From NCBI GenBank assembly GCA_017557625.1, contig JAFYYG010000017.1:1-64000 (forward strand): 64,000 nt of DNA. The letters run 5' to 3'. The notes below the pieces were generated by a model that searched no databases, was not told the origin of the DNA, and was given only the letters and a program-made list of their open reading frames with translations. This document shows positions 1-7,004 of this stretch, in pieces (the first letter of the stretch is position 1; the number at the start of each line of letters is the position of its first letter). The translations under genes were made by a program, and so were the position numbers. The DNA is from Muribaculaceae bacterium. GTDB lineage: Bacteria; Bacteroidota; Bacteroidia; Bacteroidales; Muribaculaceae.

Positions 1-456
1 ATGGTGCAGGTAGCTGCAATCAAGAAGCAACAGCAGCAGTCAGCATCGGAAGGCTATGCTGAAGGTGGATTCACAAAGCCTGGCAGAGTGGACGAGGTGG
101 CTGGTGTGGTTCATGCCGGGGAATGGGTGGCTTCGCAGAAACTGCTTGCATCGCCTGTGGCGCGTCCGCTGATTGAGGCTTTGGACTATGCTCAGAGAAC
201 AAACACAATCGGCTCACTTCGTCAAGCTGACGTGTCGCGCTCGATAACGGCACCAGCGGCTCTTGCAAATATGCAACCGCAGATAATCGTACAAGAAAAT
301 GCAGAACTTCGTGAAGCAATAAAACGATTGAACGAGCGTCTTGATGAGCCGTTTGTGACCGTGAACACCGTGACTGGTGATCTCGGTATCAAACAGGCGC
401 AGGACAGCTACCAACGCTTGATGAACAACAAAAGTCCCAAGAGTAAGCGAAAGTAG
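1..456 (+). CDS. Prophage tail tape-measure protein, C-terminal part (5' end outside window)
   Basis: The first 151 readable codons look like the end of a long phage tail tape-measure protein, which sets tail length and is threaded through the tail tube. The segment at about residues 20-45 (GGFTKPGRVDEVAGVVHAGE) is the glycine-rich motif often seen near the C-terminus of tape-measure proteins in Bacteroidales prophages. A helical stretch rich in Glu and Arg and a basic tail (SPKSKRK) follow. The methionine at base 1 is probably internal, because a tape-measure protein is much longer. It lies upstream of other phage genes on the same strand. The family call rests on the motif and the context, not on a whole-length comparison. 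Confidence 0.7.
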   Translation: MVQVAAIKKQQQQSASEGYAEGGFTKPGRVDEVAGVVHAGEWVASQKLLASPVARPLIEALDYAQRTNTIGSLRQADVSRSITAPAALANMQPQIIVQENAELREAIKRLNERLDEPFVTVNTVTGDLGIKQAQDSYQRLMNNKSPKSKRK

Positions 457-467
457 AAAATAATCGT

Positions 468-475
468 TATATTTG
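468..475 (+). promoter_or_regulatory. Bacteroidetes -7 box before the DUF5714 gene
   Basis: TATATTTG matches TAnnTTTG exactly and lies 28 bases before the ATG at 504, in the 47-base gap after the tape-measure stop codon. No clear TTTG lies 19-21 bases upstream. It suggests that the cargo gene has its own promoter inside the phage structural module. Confidence 0.5.
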
Positions 476-503
476 CACTTTCATTCCCAAAATATAGGCA
501 GAT

Positions 504-1199
504 ATGGCAAAAGAAGAATGCTTGATATGTAAAGCTCCACTTGAGTACCTTGAATCGGACGAACTAATGGAGTGTGCAATATGTCACAAGAAAGAAAACA
601 GCAAGACGCGCTGCGTTCAAGGGCATTATGTTTGCAACGACTGCCACACGGCAGGACTGGACTCAATTATCGGGCTTTGCTTGGCTGAGACATCAAAGAA
701 TCCGATAGAAATTATAGAAAAGATGATGGCGATGCCTTTCTGTCACATGCACGGGCCTGAACATCATGTGATGGTGGGTGCCGCATTGCTTACCGCATAC
801 AAGAATGCTGGTGGCGAGATAGACCTTCCAAAAGCGCTTTCGGAAATGATGAACCGCGGAAAGAAAGTGCCTGGCGGTGCGTGCGGCTTTTGGGGTGCTT
901 GTGGTGCTGGTATCAGTTCTGGTATGTTCATTTCCATCATATCAAAATCAACACCTTTGGCGGTAGAGCCGTTTGCTATGTCGCATCAAATGACCGCGAA
1001 GTCATTGGGTGAGATAGGTAAAATCGGTGGACCTAGATGCTGCAAGCGCGACTCTTTCCTTTCCATTCTCTCTGCCATTGATTTTGTAAAAGAGAACTTC
1101 GGTGTTTCTATGGATAGACCGAACATTGTGTGTCAGTACTCAGGAAGGAACAATCAGTGCATCGGAAGGAGATGTCCGTTCTCAAAATCAAATCAATAG
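504..1199 (+). CDS. DUF5714-like cysteine-rich protein carried by the prophage
   Basis: A 231-residue protein with 16 cysteines. The N-terminus has zinc-ribbon-like pairs (C6/C9, C24/C27, C37, C44/C47). A conserved-looking core follows with CHMHGPEHH near residue 80, GGACGFWGACGAG near 128 and GGPRCCKRD near 175, and the C-terminus has CxnC pairs again. This pattern fits the DUF5714 family, which I know from anaerobic bacteria and archaea, sometimes fused to methyltransferases; its function is unknown to me. Metal or Fe-S binding is an inference from the cysteines. It sits between two phage structural genes, with its own -7 box, and nothing in it looks like a virion protein, so it is best read as a moron (cargo) gene. 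Confidence 0.65.
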   Translation: MAKEECLICKAPLEYLESDELMECAICHKKENSKTRCVQGHYVCNDCHTAGLDSIIGLCLAETSKNPIEIIEKMMAMPFCHMHGPEHHVMVGAALLTAYKNAGGEIDLPKALSEMMNRGKKVPGGACGFWGACGAGISSGMFISIISKSTPLAVEPFAMSHQMTAKSLGEIGKIGGPRCCKRDSFLSILSAIDFVKENFGVSMDRPNIVCQYSGRNNQCIGRRCPFSKSNQ

Positions 1200-1234
1200 C
1201 TCCTCTCGTCTTTTAAGAGCTGATGCGGTTGGTT

Positions 1235-1242
1235 TACCTTTG
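1235..1242 (+). promoter_or_regulatory. -7 box before the tail-region gene
   Basis: TACCTTTG matches TAnnTTTG and lies 21 bases before the ATG at 1264. It supports the start at 1264 rather than the longer frame that runs back into the DUF5714 gene. Confidence 0.45.
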
Positions 1243-1263
1243 TGTAAATCAATCGCTTTTATT

Positions 1264-3210
1264 ATGGCTATATCACTAACTATTGACGGCAAGGAAGCTG
1301 CTCTGAAGAAAGGTTCTTCTATAGAGTATGTCTCAGAGAACCGTATCTTCACTGATGCGGATGACTACACGATGGAGATAGAACTGCCACTTGCAGGATG
1401 TGCGCAGAACATGGCAATCTTCGGGATGCTGACTCGCAAAGATGTTGATACCGACAACATCTTCTTTGACGCTGTGCTACAAGATACAGGGTTCTTCAAA
1501 CGTGGAGCTATCGTGATTACGGAGATAACACACGAGACAGTGAAGGTGCAGTTCCTCGAGAAAAGATCTTACCAGAACTTCTTCCCTCGCTTTGACGAGA
1601 AGTATATCAATGAGCTTGACCTTGGAGAGTGGCCAGCTCTGACTCCATCTAACACGACTCCAGCGCAGATGTGGGCACGGTGGCAGGATTATACGGCTCT
1701 GCCATGGGTGAACAACTCTACTGGTGTTCTGCAGAACTGCGTGAAATGGAATGCCTCACAGAACCGTTACGACTGGAAGACAGTGGCTGATGATGACGAT
1801 GACTTGAACTATTCTAAGGGATTCTCGTTCCAGCCGAACCTGCTGTGGCTTACAAAGAAGATATGTGACACTCTTGGCTACACTTATGACTTCTCTATTT
1901 GGGAGAATAGTATATACAAGTACCTTTTCGTGATGAACACGACTCCCTATGTGTGGTCATCGGGTAAATGGGCGACGGCACTTCCTCACTGGACTATCAA
2001 CGAGTTCTTCATGGAACTTGAGAATCTTCTGCTCTATGAATTCGACATCGACCATAAGAAAGGCCATGTCACATGCACCAAGACTCAGGAGAATGTTGAA
2101 TCGGCAGGTTCTGTTCTTATTGAGAAAGTAGTGGATGAGTTCTCGGTGGAGGTGGACACAGAGGACGATGATGACTACAAGGCGATGCTGAACCGTGGAT
2201 ATGCCAGTGGAGGACACCGACTTGACAACTTCTATTCCTGTGAGTGGTACATCCATAAGCTCACAAAGGAGGATGGTACAGTTAGATGTACGGAATATGA
2301 GACATTGAGCCAGCTGCTGAACCACAGACTGAAGCAGGACTGCATAAGTGACAACAGCGGTGGCCGTGGCAGCAACTTATATCCAGGAGGCAAATGGGGC
2401 TTGCACCATGCCCAGGATGTGGACACTTATTTCGTGGTTGAAGTGGTGGAGAGAGTGGAATATCGCACGCAGGGTGGAAATGTGTTCGAGACTTGGGGCA
2501 ATGTATGCCGGTTGGTGCCTGTGAACCGCTTCGGAAATCTGATACTTAACGAAGAGAACCGTGATGACATTGAAGAACTACGAATAGTGCCTGTATGCAT
2601 TGATGTTACAGACAAGGAGATGGGACCAATTGCTTTTCTGGATTGTGGTGACTTCGGCAATGATGATGATACCGGTCCAGCACACCATTCACATAATCCA
2701 AACAATCCATTCCTTTCTGACTACGCTGATATAGACGAAGTGATTCAGTTCGGTGCGTGCAGGACTGTCGGCAATGGTGAGAGGGAGGCGAAGGATGAGA
2801 TATTCAGCAATCTCTTTGTGGCGTTCTGGGATGGAGCGACAGCTATGTTCCCACCACACCTGCCGCATCCGTGGATCGACTCGTTCGACACGGACTATTC
2901 CTATGTGATGCAGAACACAGATTCTCCACAAGGAACTCTGACAATAACATGGAGAGCAATCTACGCAAACCATCCCTTCTCGCTGCGTATCAACAACCAA
3001 GCTTACGGGCAGGGAGTGGAGCGCACATCGTTCACTAACATCGACCGCAAGAAGAAATACCAATTCTCCTTCCTGGCCAAAGAGATTCCTAATGTCCGCT
3101 CCACATTTTTCATCGATGGAAAGAAATACTTGTGTGTAAAGCTAACAGCCCAGTTCAGCGAGGAAGGCATGTCGAACCTTATTCGCGGTGAGTTTTACAA
3201 GATAATCTAA
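1264..3210 (+). CDS. Prophage tail/baseplate-region protein, function not recognised
   Basis: A 648-residue protein with no signal peptide. It begins MAISLTIDGKEAAL and has an early segment (FDAVLQDTGFFKRGAIVITE) of a type seen in large structural proteins downstream of the tape measure in Bacteroidales prophages. The open frame extends back to 1102, but that part overlaps the DUF5714 gene; the ATG at 1264, with a -7 box 21 bases upstream, is the better start. Asp-rich patches occur near residues 180 and 300. Position after the tape measure argues for a tail, baseplate or fibre role; the exact part is unknown. Its TAA stop directly abuts the stop codon of the convergent integrase gene, with no base between them. 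Confidence 0.55.
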   Translation: MAISLTIDGKEAALKKGSSIEYVSENRIFTDADDYTMEIELPLAGCAQNMAIFGMLTRKDVDTDNIFFDAVLQDTGFFKRGAIVITEITHETVKVQFLEKRSYQNFFPRFDEKYINELDLGEWPALTPSNTTPAQMWARWQDYTALPWVNNSTGVLQNCVKWNASQNRYDWKTVADDDDDLNYSKGFSFQPNLLWLTKKICDTLGYTYDFSIWENSIYKYLFVMNTTPYVWSSGKWATALPHWTINEFFMELENLLLYEFDIDHKKGHVTCTKTQENVESAGSVLIEKVVDEFSVEVDTEDDDDYKAMLNRGYASGGHRLDNFYSCEWYIHKLTKEDGTVRCTEYETLSQLLNHRLKQDCISDNSGGRGSNLYPGGKWGLHHAQDVDTYFVVEVVERVEYRTQGGNVFETWGNVCRLVPVNRFGNLILNEENRDDIEELRIVPVCIDVTDKEMGPIAFLDCGDFGNDDDTGPAHHSHNPNNPFLSDYADIDEVIQFGACRTVGNGEREAKDEIFSNLFVAFWDGATAMFPPHLPHPWIDSFDTDYSYVMQNTDSPQGTLTITWRAIYANHPFSLRINNQAYGQGVERTSFTNIDRKKKYQFSFLAKEIPNVRSTFFIDGKKYLCVKLTAQFSEEGMSNLIRGEFYKII

Positions 3211-4362
3211 TTACAACTCTCCTTCAAAGGTCTTAGTTGCCTCATGGACATCATTAGGATGAACCTGAATATATTTGTTCGTGGTTGCGACATCGCTATG
3301 GCGTGCCTGGTCACGAGCAACAACAATTCCTGCGTCATTAGCCAAATCCCTGATACCGCTATCTTTTAGCGAGTAGAACTGATATTCCTCACTCCAACCT
3401 AATTCTTCTCTCATCTTTTTCCAACGACGATTGTACTGATCGGCATTAGCTCTCTTTTCACGTGGGATGAAATCTTTGCCAAAGAGATAATAGTGTTCTG
3501 GCTTTTCAAGCACCTGGAGCTCAATCATCAGATTACATATTCGGTTGTTAAGGCCGACATAACCATCTTTATGATTCTTACTGAAAGAGCCAGAGACAAA
3601 TATTGTTTGGTTCTCTAAAGATATATCACGAACACGTAGATGGCTTAACTCATTGGGACGAATGAATGTGTAGTATTCAAGTTCACATGCCAACAAGAAA
3701 TATGGGTCTTTCTTCGTGAGATTCTTACGCATGTCTGCCAACATCTTTTGGCTCAAATCCTTGCGAATTTTGGCGGTCTCTCGTAATTTAGGAATGTTTT
3801 CTGCGGGATTATCTAATAGATACTTGCGTGACTTTAAGAATTCACACAAGCCATAGATCCATGCTCGATAATTATTGCGTGTTCTTGCAGTAGCATCACG
3901 ATCAAGCAATATCCAGTCGAGAAAGTCAATAATGAGAGCTTGGTCTAACTGATAAACATACTTAGGTGGAACTACACGAGAAGTGAAAAACTCACGTAGA
4001 ATATTGACACTGGATTTGTACCGCATTTTTGTTTTATAGCGGTCTCCTTTCTTTTCAACATATTCAAGATATAGGTTAAGACAATCTTGAATTAATGTAA
4101 ATCCGCGACTCTCTTGAGCATCAACCCAAGGATTCCATCCACCTCGCAGTCGTCGAGTTACTGTCTCTATAATCTCGGCTGCACGTCGTTTTCTCTCAGA
4201 GATTTTTTTCAGCCCATCTAGCTTATATTTCTTCCGACGCATATCACCAGTTGATGGATCTGTTGCGTAGAAATCCACATACCAACTTTTTCCAGTATGT
4301 AGTCTAGGATAACTGAAACCGATTAATTCTGTAGCTGTTTTTTGTTTTGTTGGACACAACAT
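3211..4362 (-). CDS. Tyrosine-type site-specific recombinase (phage integrase)
   Basis: A 383-residue integrase. Residues about 20-75 look like an arm-type DNA-binding segment (SWYVDFYATDP), 85-190 like a SAM-like core-binding domain, and 215-375 like the catalytic domain. Visible catalytic residues are R235 (in TFIRPNELSHLRV), a lysine near 262-265 (SKNHKD), H355 (QARHSD) and the nucleophile Y364 (TTNKYIQ). In the second conserved box (FYSLKDSGIRDL) a lysine, K333, stands where Arg is canonical, a variation common in Bacteroidetes integrases. It lies next to tRNA-Ser(CGA), whose 3' end faces it: the usual arrangement at one end of a prophage. It would catalyse integration and excision at that tRNA. 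Confidence 0.9.
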   Translation of the reverse strand: MLCPTKQKTATELIGFSYPRLHTGKSWYVDFYATDPSTGDMRRKKYKLDGLKKISERKRRAAEIIETVTRRLRGGWNPWVDAQESRGFTLIQDCLNLYLEYVEKKGDRYKTKMRYKSSVNILREFFTSRVVPPKYVYQLDQALIIDFLDWILLDRDATARTRNNYRAWIYGLCEFLKSRKYLLDNPAENIPKLRETAKIRKDLSQKMLADMRKNLTKKDPYFLLACELEYYTFIRPNELSHLRVRDISLENQTIFVSGSFSKNHKDGYVGLNNRICNLMIELQVLEKPEHYYLFGKDFIPREKRANADQYNRRWKKMREELGWSEEYQFYSLKDSGIRDLANDAGIVVARDQARHSDVATTNKYIQVHPNDVHEATKTFEGEL

Positions 4363-4469
4363 TTTTTTAACATTTTTTGTCCACCAGTACGGTTTTGAAA
4401 AAATGTCTATGTTGATATTCAGTAAAAAATTACCGTCCCTATAGCGTCCCGATAATTTTTAAAATTTGA

Positions 4470-4498
4470 GGCAACTCGTTGATTTCCAACTTGTTGCC
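4470..4498 (-). terminator. Hairpin downstream of tRNA-Ser(CGA)
   Basis: GGCAAC and GTTG pair with CAAC and GTTGCC around a short loop just after the tRNA 3' end, followed on the minus strand by an A/T-rich stretch. It is a plausible tRNA terminator and may also lie at the host/prophage junction. Confidence 0.5.
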
Positions 4499-4507
4499 CC
4501 GATTTTG

Positions 4508-4594
4508 CGGAAAGACAGGGATTCGAACCCTGGAACCCCGAAAGGGGTTAACGGTTTTCGAGACCGCCCCGTTCGACCACTCCGGCATCTTTCC
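4508..4594 (-). tRNA. tRNA-Ser (anticodon CGA)
   Basis: On the minus strand the acceptor arms GGAAAGA and TCTTTCC pair, followed by discriminator G. The anticodon stem-loop (loop CTCGAAA) reads CGA. A long variable arm (CCCCTTTCGGGG) is typical of class II serine tRNAs, and the T-arm contains GGTTCGAATCC. The 3' CCA is not encoded. The length is 87 nt. The prophage integrase lies beyond the 3' end, so this gene is the likely attachment site. Confidence 0.95.
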
Positions 4595-4596
4595 AA

Positions 4597-4645
4597 AGAT
4601 TTCAGATTTCAGACTTCTCGCATCTGATTTTTGACATCTGATTTC
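4597..4645 (-). repeat. Heptad array in the leader of tRNA-Ser(CGA)
   Basis: Between the tRNA promoter and the mature 5' end the sequence repeats with a 7-base period, with units such as AATCAGA and AAATCTG on the minus strand. It is a member of the dispersed heptad arrays found across this window. Confidence 0.5.
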
Positions 4646-4659
4646 TGTTTTTGCGGGTG

Positions 4660-4691
4660 CAAAGTTAGTGCTTTTTTCTTAATCTGTGCAA
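4660..4691 (-). promoter_or_regulatory. Promoter of tRNA-Ser(CGA)
   Basis: On the minus strand TTG (4691-4689), 21 bases and TAACTTTG (4667-4660) form a Bacteroidetes promoter, followed by CACCCGC. The same arrangement stands before tRNA-Ser(TGA). Confidence 0.7.
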
Positions 4692-4708
4692 GATTTTGCC
4701 GAAAATCT

Positions 4709-5353
4709 TTACAAATTGTAGAGAGTTTCGATAGCTTTGAGTGGGTCTTGGGCTTTAAAGACGTAATTTCCAGCCACAAGCACGTCGGCACCCGCATCGG
4801 CAAGTTGTTTGCCTGTAATATCATTCACACCGCCATCCACCTCAATCACAGCCTTTGAACCAGTCTCGGCTATGAGTGCACGAAGCTCACGCACCTTATT
4901 AAGGGTGTTAGGGATAAACTTCTGTCCGCCAAATCCAGGGTTCACCGACATGAGCAACACCAGATCGAGCTGTGCCACGATGTCGCGCAATAGACATACC
5001 GGCGTTGCAGGATTGATGGTTACACCAGCTTTCATGTCTGCATCGTGAATCTGTTGCACCACTCGGTCGAGATGGTTGCACACTTCGTAGTGCACATTCA
5101 TTATCTCGGCTCCACAGTCGCGCACCTCGTTAACAAACTTCTGCGGCTCGACAATCATCAGATGCACGTCAAGAGGTTTCTTGCAAAGCTGCTGCACATA
5201 TTTTATCACTGGAAACCCGAAAGAGATGTTTGGCACAAACACGCCATCCATCACATCTAGGTGAAGCATCTGCGCTTTGCTCTGGTTTATCATCTCCAGG
5301 TCGCGCGCAAGGTTGCCGAAGTCGGCACTTAATAAAGATGGTGATACTATCAT
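4709..5353 (-). CDS. rpe: Ribulose-phosphate 3-epimerase
   Basis: A 214-residue TIM-barrel enzyme that interconverts ribulose 5-phosphate and xylulose 5-phosphate in the pentose phosphate pathway. Family signatures are clear: SPSLLSADFGNL at the N-terminus, HLDVMDGVFVPNISFG with metal-binding His and Asp, DVHLMIVEP, VNPGFGGQKFIP, and EVDGGVN with the second catalytic Asp. The length is normal. The start at 5353 is ATG, directly preceded by a heptad array and a small palindrome. It is followed by tRNA-Ser(CGA) on the same strand and preceded by the dedA-like gene, probably within one transcript. Confidence 0.95.
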   Translation of the reverse strand: MIVSPSLLSADFGNLARDLEMINQSKAQMLHLDVMDGVFVPNISFGFPVIKYVQQLCKKPLDVHLMIVEPQKFVNEVRDCGAEIMNVHYEVCNHLDRVVQQIHDADMKAGVTINPATPVCLLRDIVAQLDLVLLMSVNPGFGGQKFIPNTLNKVRELRALIAETGSKAVIEVDGGVNDITGKQLADAGADVLVAGNYVFKAQDPLKAIETLYNL

Positions 5354-5406
5354 TTTTTAGTTCATAGTTAAGAGTTCATAGTTATTAGTTGCGATGACAT
5401 CGCAAC
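5354..5406 (-). repeat. Palindrome plus heptad array upstream of rpe
   Basis: On the minus strand a perfect 9+1+9 palindrome (5388-5406, arms GTTGCGATG and CATCGCAAC) is followed by five AACTNNN units (for example AACTAAT, AACTATG) that run almost to the rpe ATG. The same two-part design recurs at 9535-9578 and 50045-50104. Confidence 0.75.
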
Positions 5407-5415
5407 AGACGAGAC

Positions 5416-6186
5416 TTAGTCTTCTTTAGTTTCTATTTCTTTGCTCTTTTTGTTTTTCCTCACTTTATAGATAATGAAGATAATTACGGCGCCGAGGAGG
5501 ATGAAACCAGCTATCTTGAGATAGTGACTGTAGTGCTCAAGTTGAGCAAAGAGCTGACTATCGTCAGGAACCACACGGTAAAGGAGATATCCCAACAATG
5601 CCAAGACCACATTCCACAGTCCAGCACCAAGCACTGTGTAAAAGCTGAAGGTGCCGAAGTTCATGCGCGACAAACCGGCAGGAATAGAGATAAGGTGTCG
5701 CACGGCGGGCAGCAGGCGGCCAAAGAAGATGGAAATCGAGCCTTTGCGCCTGAAATAGTCTTCGGCATGCTCCAACTTCTCGCGGTTTAGAAGGAACATG
5801 TGCCCCACCTTGCTGTCGGCGAAAGCGTAGAATACTGGTCTGCCTATGAGCATCGAGAGACCGTAATTAATTGCCGAGCCAAGATAAGCGCCTATTGTGG
5901 CAGTGACAATCACGAGCCAAAAATTCAAGTCACTATTTGCCTGTAATGAGAAATAAGCAGCCGGTGGCACCACAACCTCGCTGGGCAACGGTACTATTGA
6001 ACTTTCTATTGCCATGAGAAGGATGATAGCCCAATAATTCATGTGCTCCTTAAACCAAAAGTACAGTTTCTCCGTCCACGACTGTTCAGTGGCGGCTTGT
6101 GCTGCATCCTGAGCGAAACATGCGTCGCTCATGAGCACAATCGCAACAAGTGCGAGCAGGAATAATATCGTTTTTTTACGGTTCAT
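5416..6186 (-). CDS. DedA family inner-membrane protein
   Basis: A 256-residue membrane protein from the ATG at 6186. A signal-like first hydrophobic segment (FLLALVAIVLMSDACFA) is followed by the DedA/SNARE-associated core: an amphipathic re-entrant region with ESSIVPLPSEVVVPPAAYF, several transmembrane helices, and the conserved FGRLLPAVRHLISIPAGLSRMNFGTF segment near residue 165. DedA proteins are linked to lipid carrier flipping and membrane homeostasis; the substrate here cannot be told. The C-terminus is lysine-rich (KVRKNKKSKEIETKED). The frame continues upstream to 6267, but a -7 box lies at 6286-6279, and the ATG at 6186 begins a normal signal sequence. Its predicted 5' leader contains the duplicated structured element. 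Confidence 0.88.
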   Translation of the reverse strand: MNRKKTILFLLALVAIVLMSDACFAQDAAQAATEQSWTEKLYFWFKEHMNYWAIILLMAIESSIVPLPSEVVVPPAAYFSLQANSDLNFWLVIVTATIGAYLGSAINYGLSMLIGRPVFYAFADSKVGHMFLLNREKLEHAEDYFRRKGSISIFFGRLLPAVRHLISIPAGLSRMNFGTFSFYTVLGAGLWNVVLALLGYLLYRVVPDDSQLFAQLEHYSHYLKIAGFILLGAVIIFIIYKVRKNKKSKEIETKED

Positions 6187-6198
6187 TTCGTTGTTCCT

Positions 6199-6271
6199 AA
6201 ATTTTAATAAAATGCTCACGTTCGCAAAGCATAGAGCAAGCTCAAGCTTTGACTCGCTTAATCGCATTTTT
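6199..6271 (-). repeat. Duplicated structured element, copy A (5' leader of dedA)
   Basis: A 73-nt sequence that recurs at 25161-25234 on the plus strand with nearly identical ends (AAAAATGCGATTAAGCGAG at the 5' side, GTGAGCATTTTATT at the 3' side). The central hairpin (6251-6225) pairs CAAAGC with GCTTTG around GAG-CTTG-CTC. It lies between the predicted transcription start and the ATG of dedA. Confidence 0.8.
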
Positions 6272-6278
6272 GCGACTG

Positions 6279-6286
6279 CAAAGATA
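6279..6286 (-). promoter_or_regulatory. -7 box of the dedA gene
   Basis: TATCTTTG on the minus strand matches TAnnTTTG. A transcript from here would have a leader of about 85 nt made almost entirely of the duplicated structured element. Confidence 0.55.
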
Positions 6287-6297
6287 CAATATTTTTG

Positions 6298-6900
6298 TCA
6301 CACTTCATAACCTAATTGTCGAAACATCGTGCGGTAGGCATCGGCTTTCTTCTCAAGCGATAGCGGATAGGCTCTTGACGAGGATGGCATGCGGTAGAGG
6401 TCAAACACGTGACCGTTATAGGTGCAGCGCGTCACTTCGCCAGTCTTAGGCACTTCCACCCCAGCCTTCTCAGCAATAACACCGGTCGCCTTTTCGCCGG
6501 CGGTGACAATGGCACGGAGCGTAGGACTCTTTTTGAAGAAAACATCGAGATCTATAGTTTCCACTATGTCAAGAAACTTGTCGCTGGCGTTGTCCTTGAG
6601 TCTGCGCACACGTGTGGCAGTGTCGTAGAGAGCGATTTTGCGCTCTGTCAAGAACGCCTTAAGTAGCGACAAATCAAAACGTTTCTCCGCATCAATCCAA
6701 AAATGGTTCTTGTCCCCAAAGAAGATAACCCCCATAATGCGCCACATATCGTTTATTTTGTTGGGGTAATAAAACTCCATCGACCACCGCTCGGGCTTAG
6801 GCGGAAAGGTTCCCAACATCAGCATCACCGCCCCATCAGGCAAGAAAGGTTCGAAAGGGTGCTGCTCTATTTTGATTTTGTCTATCTCAGTTTTTATCAT
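6298..6900 (-). CDS. Uracil-DNA glycosylase superfamily protein
   Basis: A 200-residue protein from the ATG at 6900. The segment VMLMLGTFPPKPERWSMEFYYPNKINDMWRI contains the GTFP-x(n)-FYY..N.FW-like pattern of the small Mug/UDG-like families, and the C-terminal RMPSSSRAY resembles the second active-site motif (H/P-S-S). These enzymes excise uracil or mismatched bases from DNA. Substrate specificity is not visible. A TAnnTTTG box (6912-6905) lies only four bases before the start codon, so the transcript may be leaderless. It is divergent from hydE, about 100 bases apart. Confidence 0.7.
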   Translation of the reverse strand: MIKTEIDKIKIEQHPFEPFLPDGAVMLMLGTFPPKPERWSMEFYYPNKINDMWRIMGVIFFGDKNHFWIDAEKRFDLSLLKAFLTERKIALYDTATRVRRLKDNASDKFLDIVETIDLDVFFKKSPTLRAIVTAGEKATGVIAEKAGVEVPKTGEVTRCTYNGHVFDLYRMPSSSRAYPLSLEKKADAYRTMFRQLGYEV

Positions 6901-6960
6901 AGTGCAAAAATACAATTTTTTCTTATATTGAAAAAAGAGTGAAAAGAAAATCGGTTAATA

Positions 6961-6992
6961 TTTGTTCTATAAAAGTCTTTTTAGTACTTTTG
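6961..6992 (+). promoter_or_regulatory. Promoter of the hydEGF operon
   Basis: TTTG (6961-6964), 20 bases, then TACTTTTG (6985-6992) is a full match to the Bacteroidetes housekeeping promoter. It ends 12 bases before the ATG at 7005 and lies inside the longer frame starting at 6939, so 7005 is the better start. Confidence 0.8.
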
Positions 6993-7004
6993 CACGTTGC
7001 AAGC

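Noticed and set aside
1102-1263. Longer N-terminus of the tail-region protein
   Set aside because: This stretch overlaps the DUF5714 coding region in another frame; the ATG at 1264 has its own -7 box.
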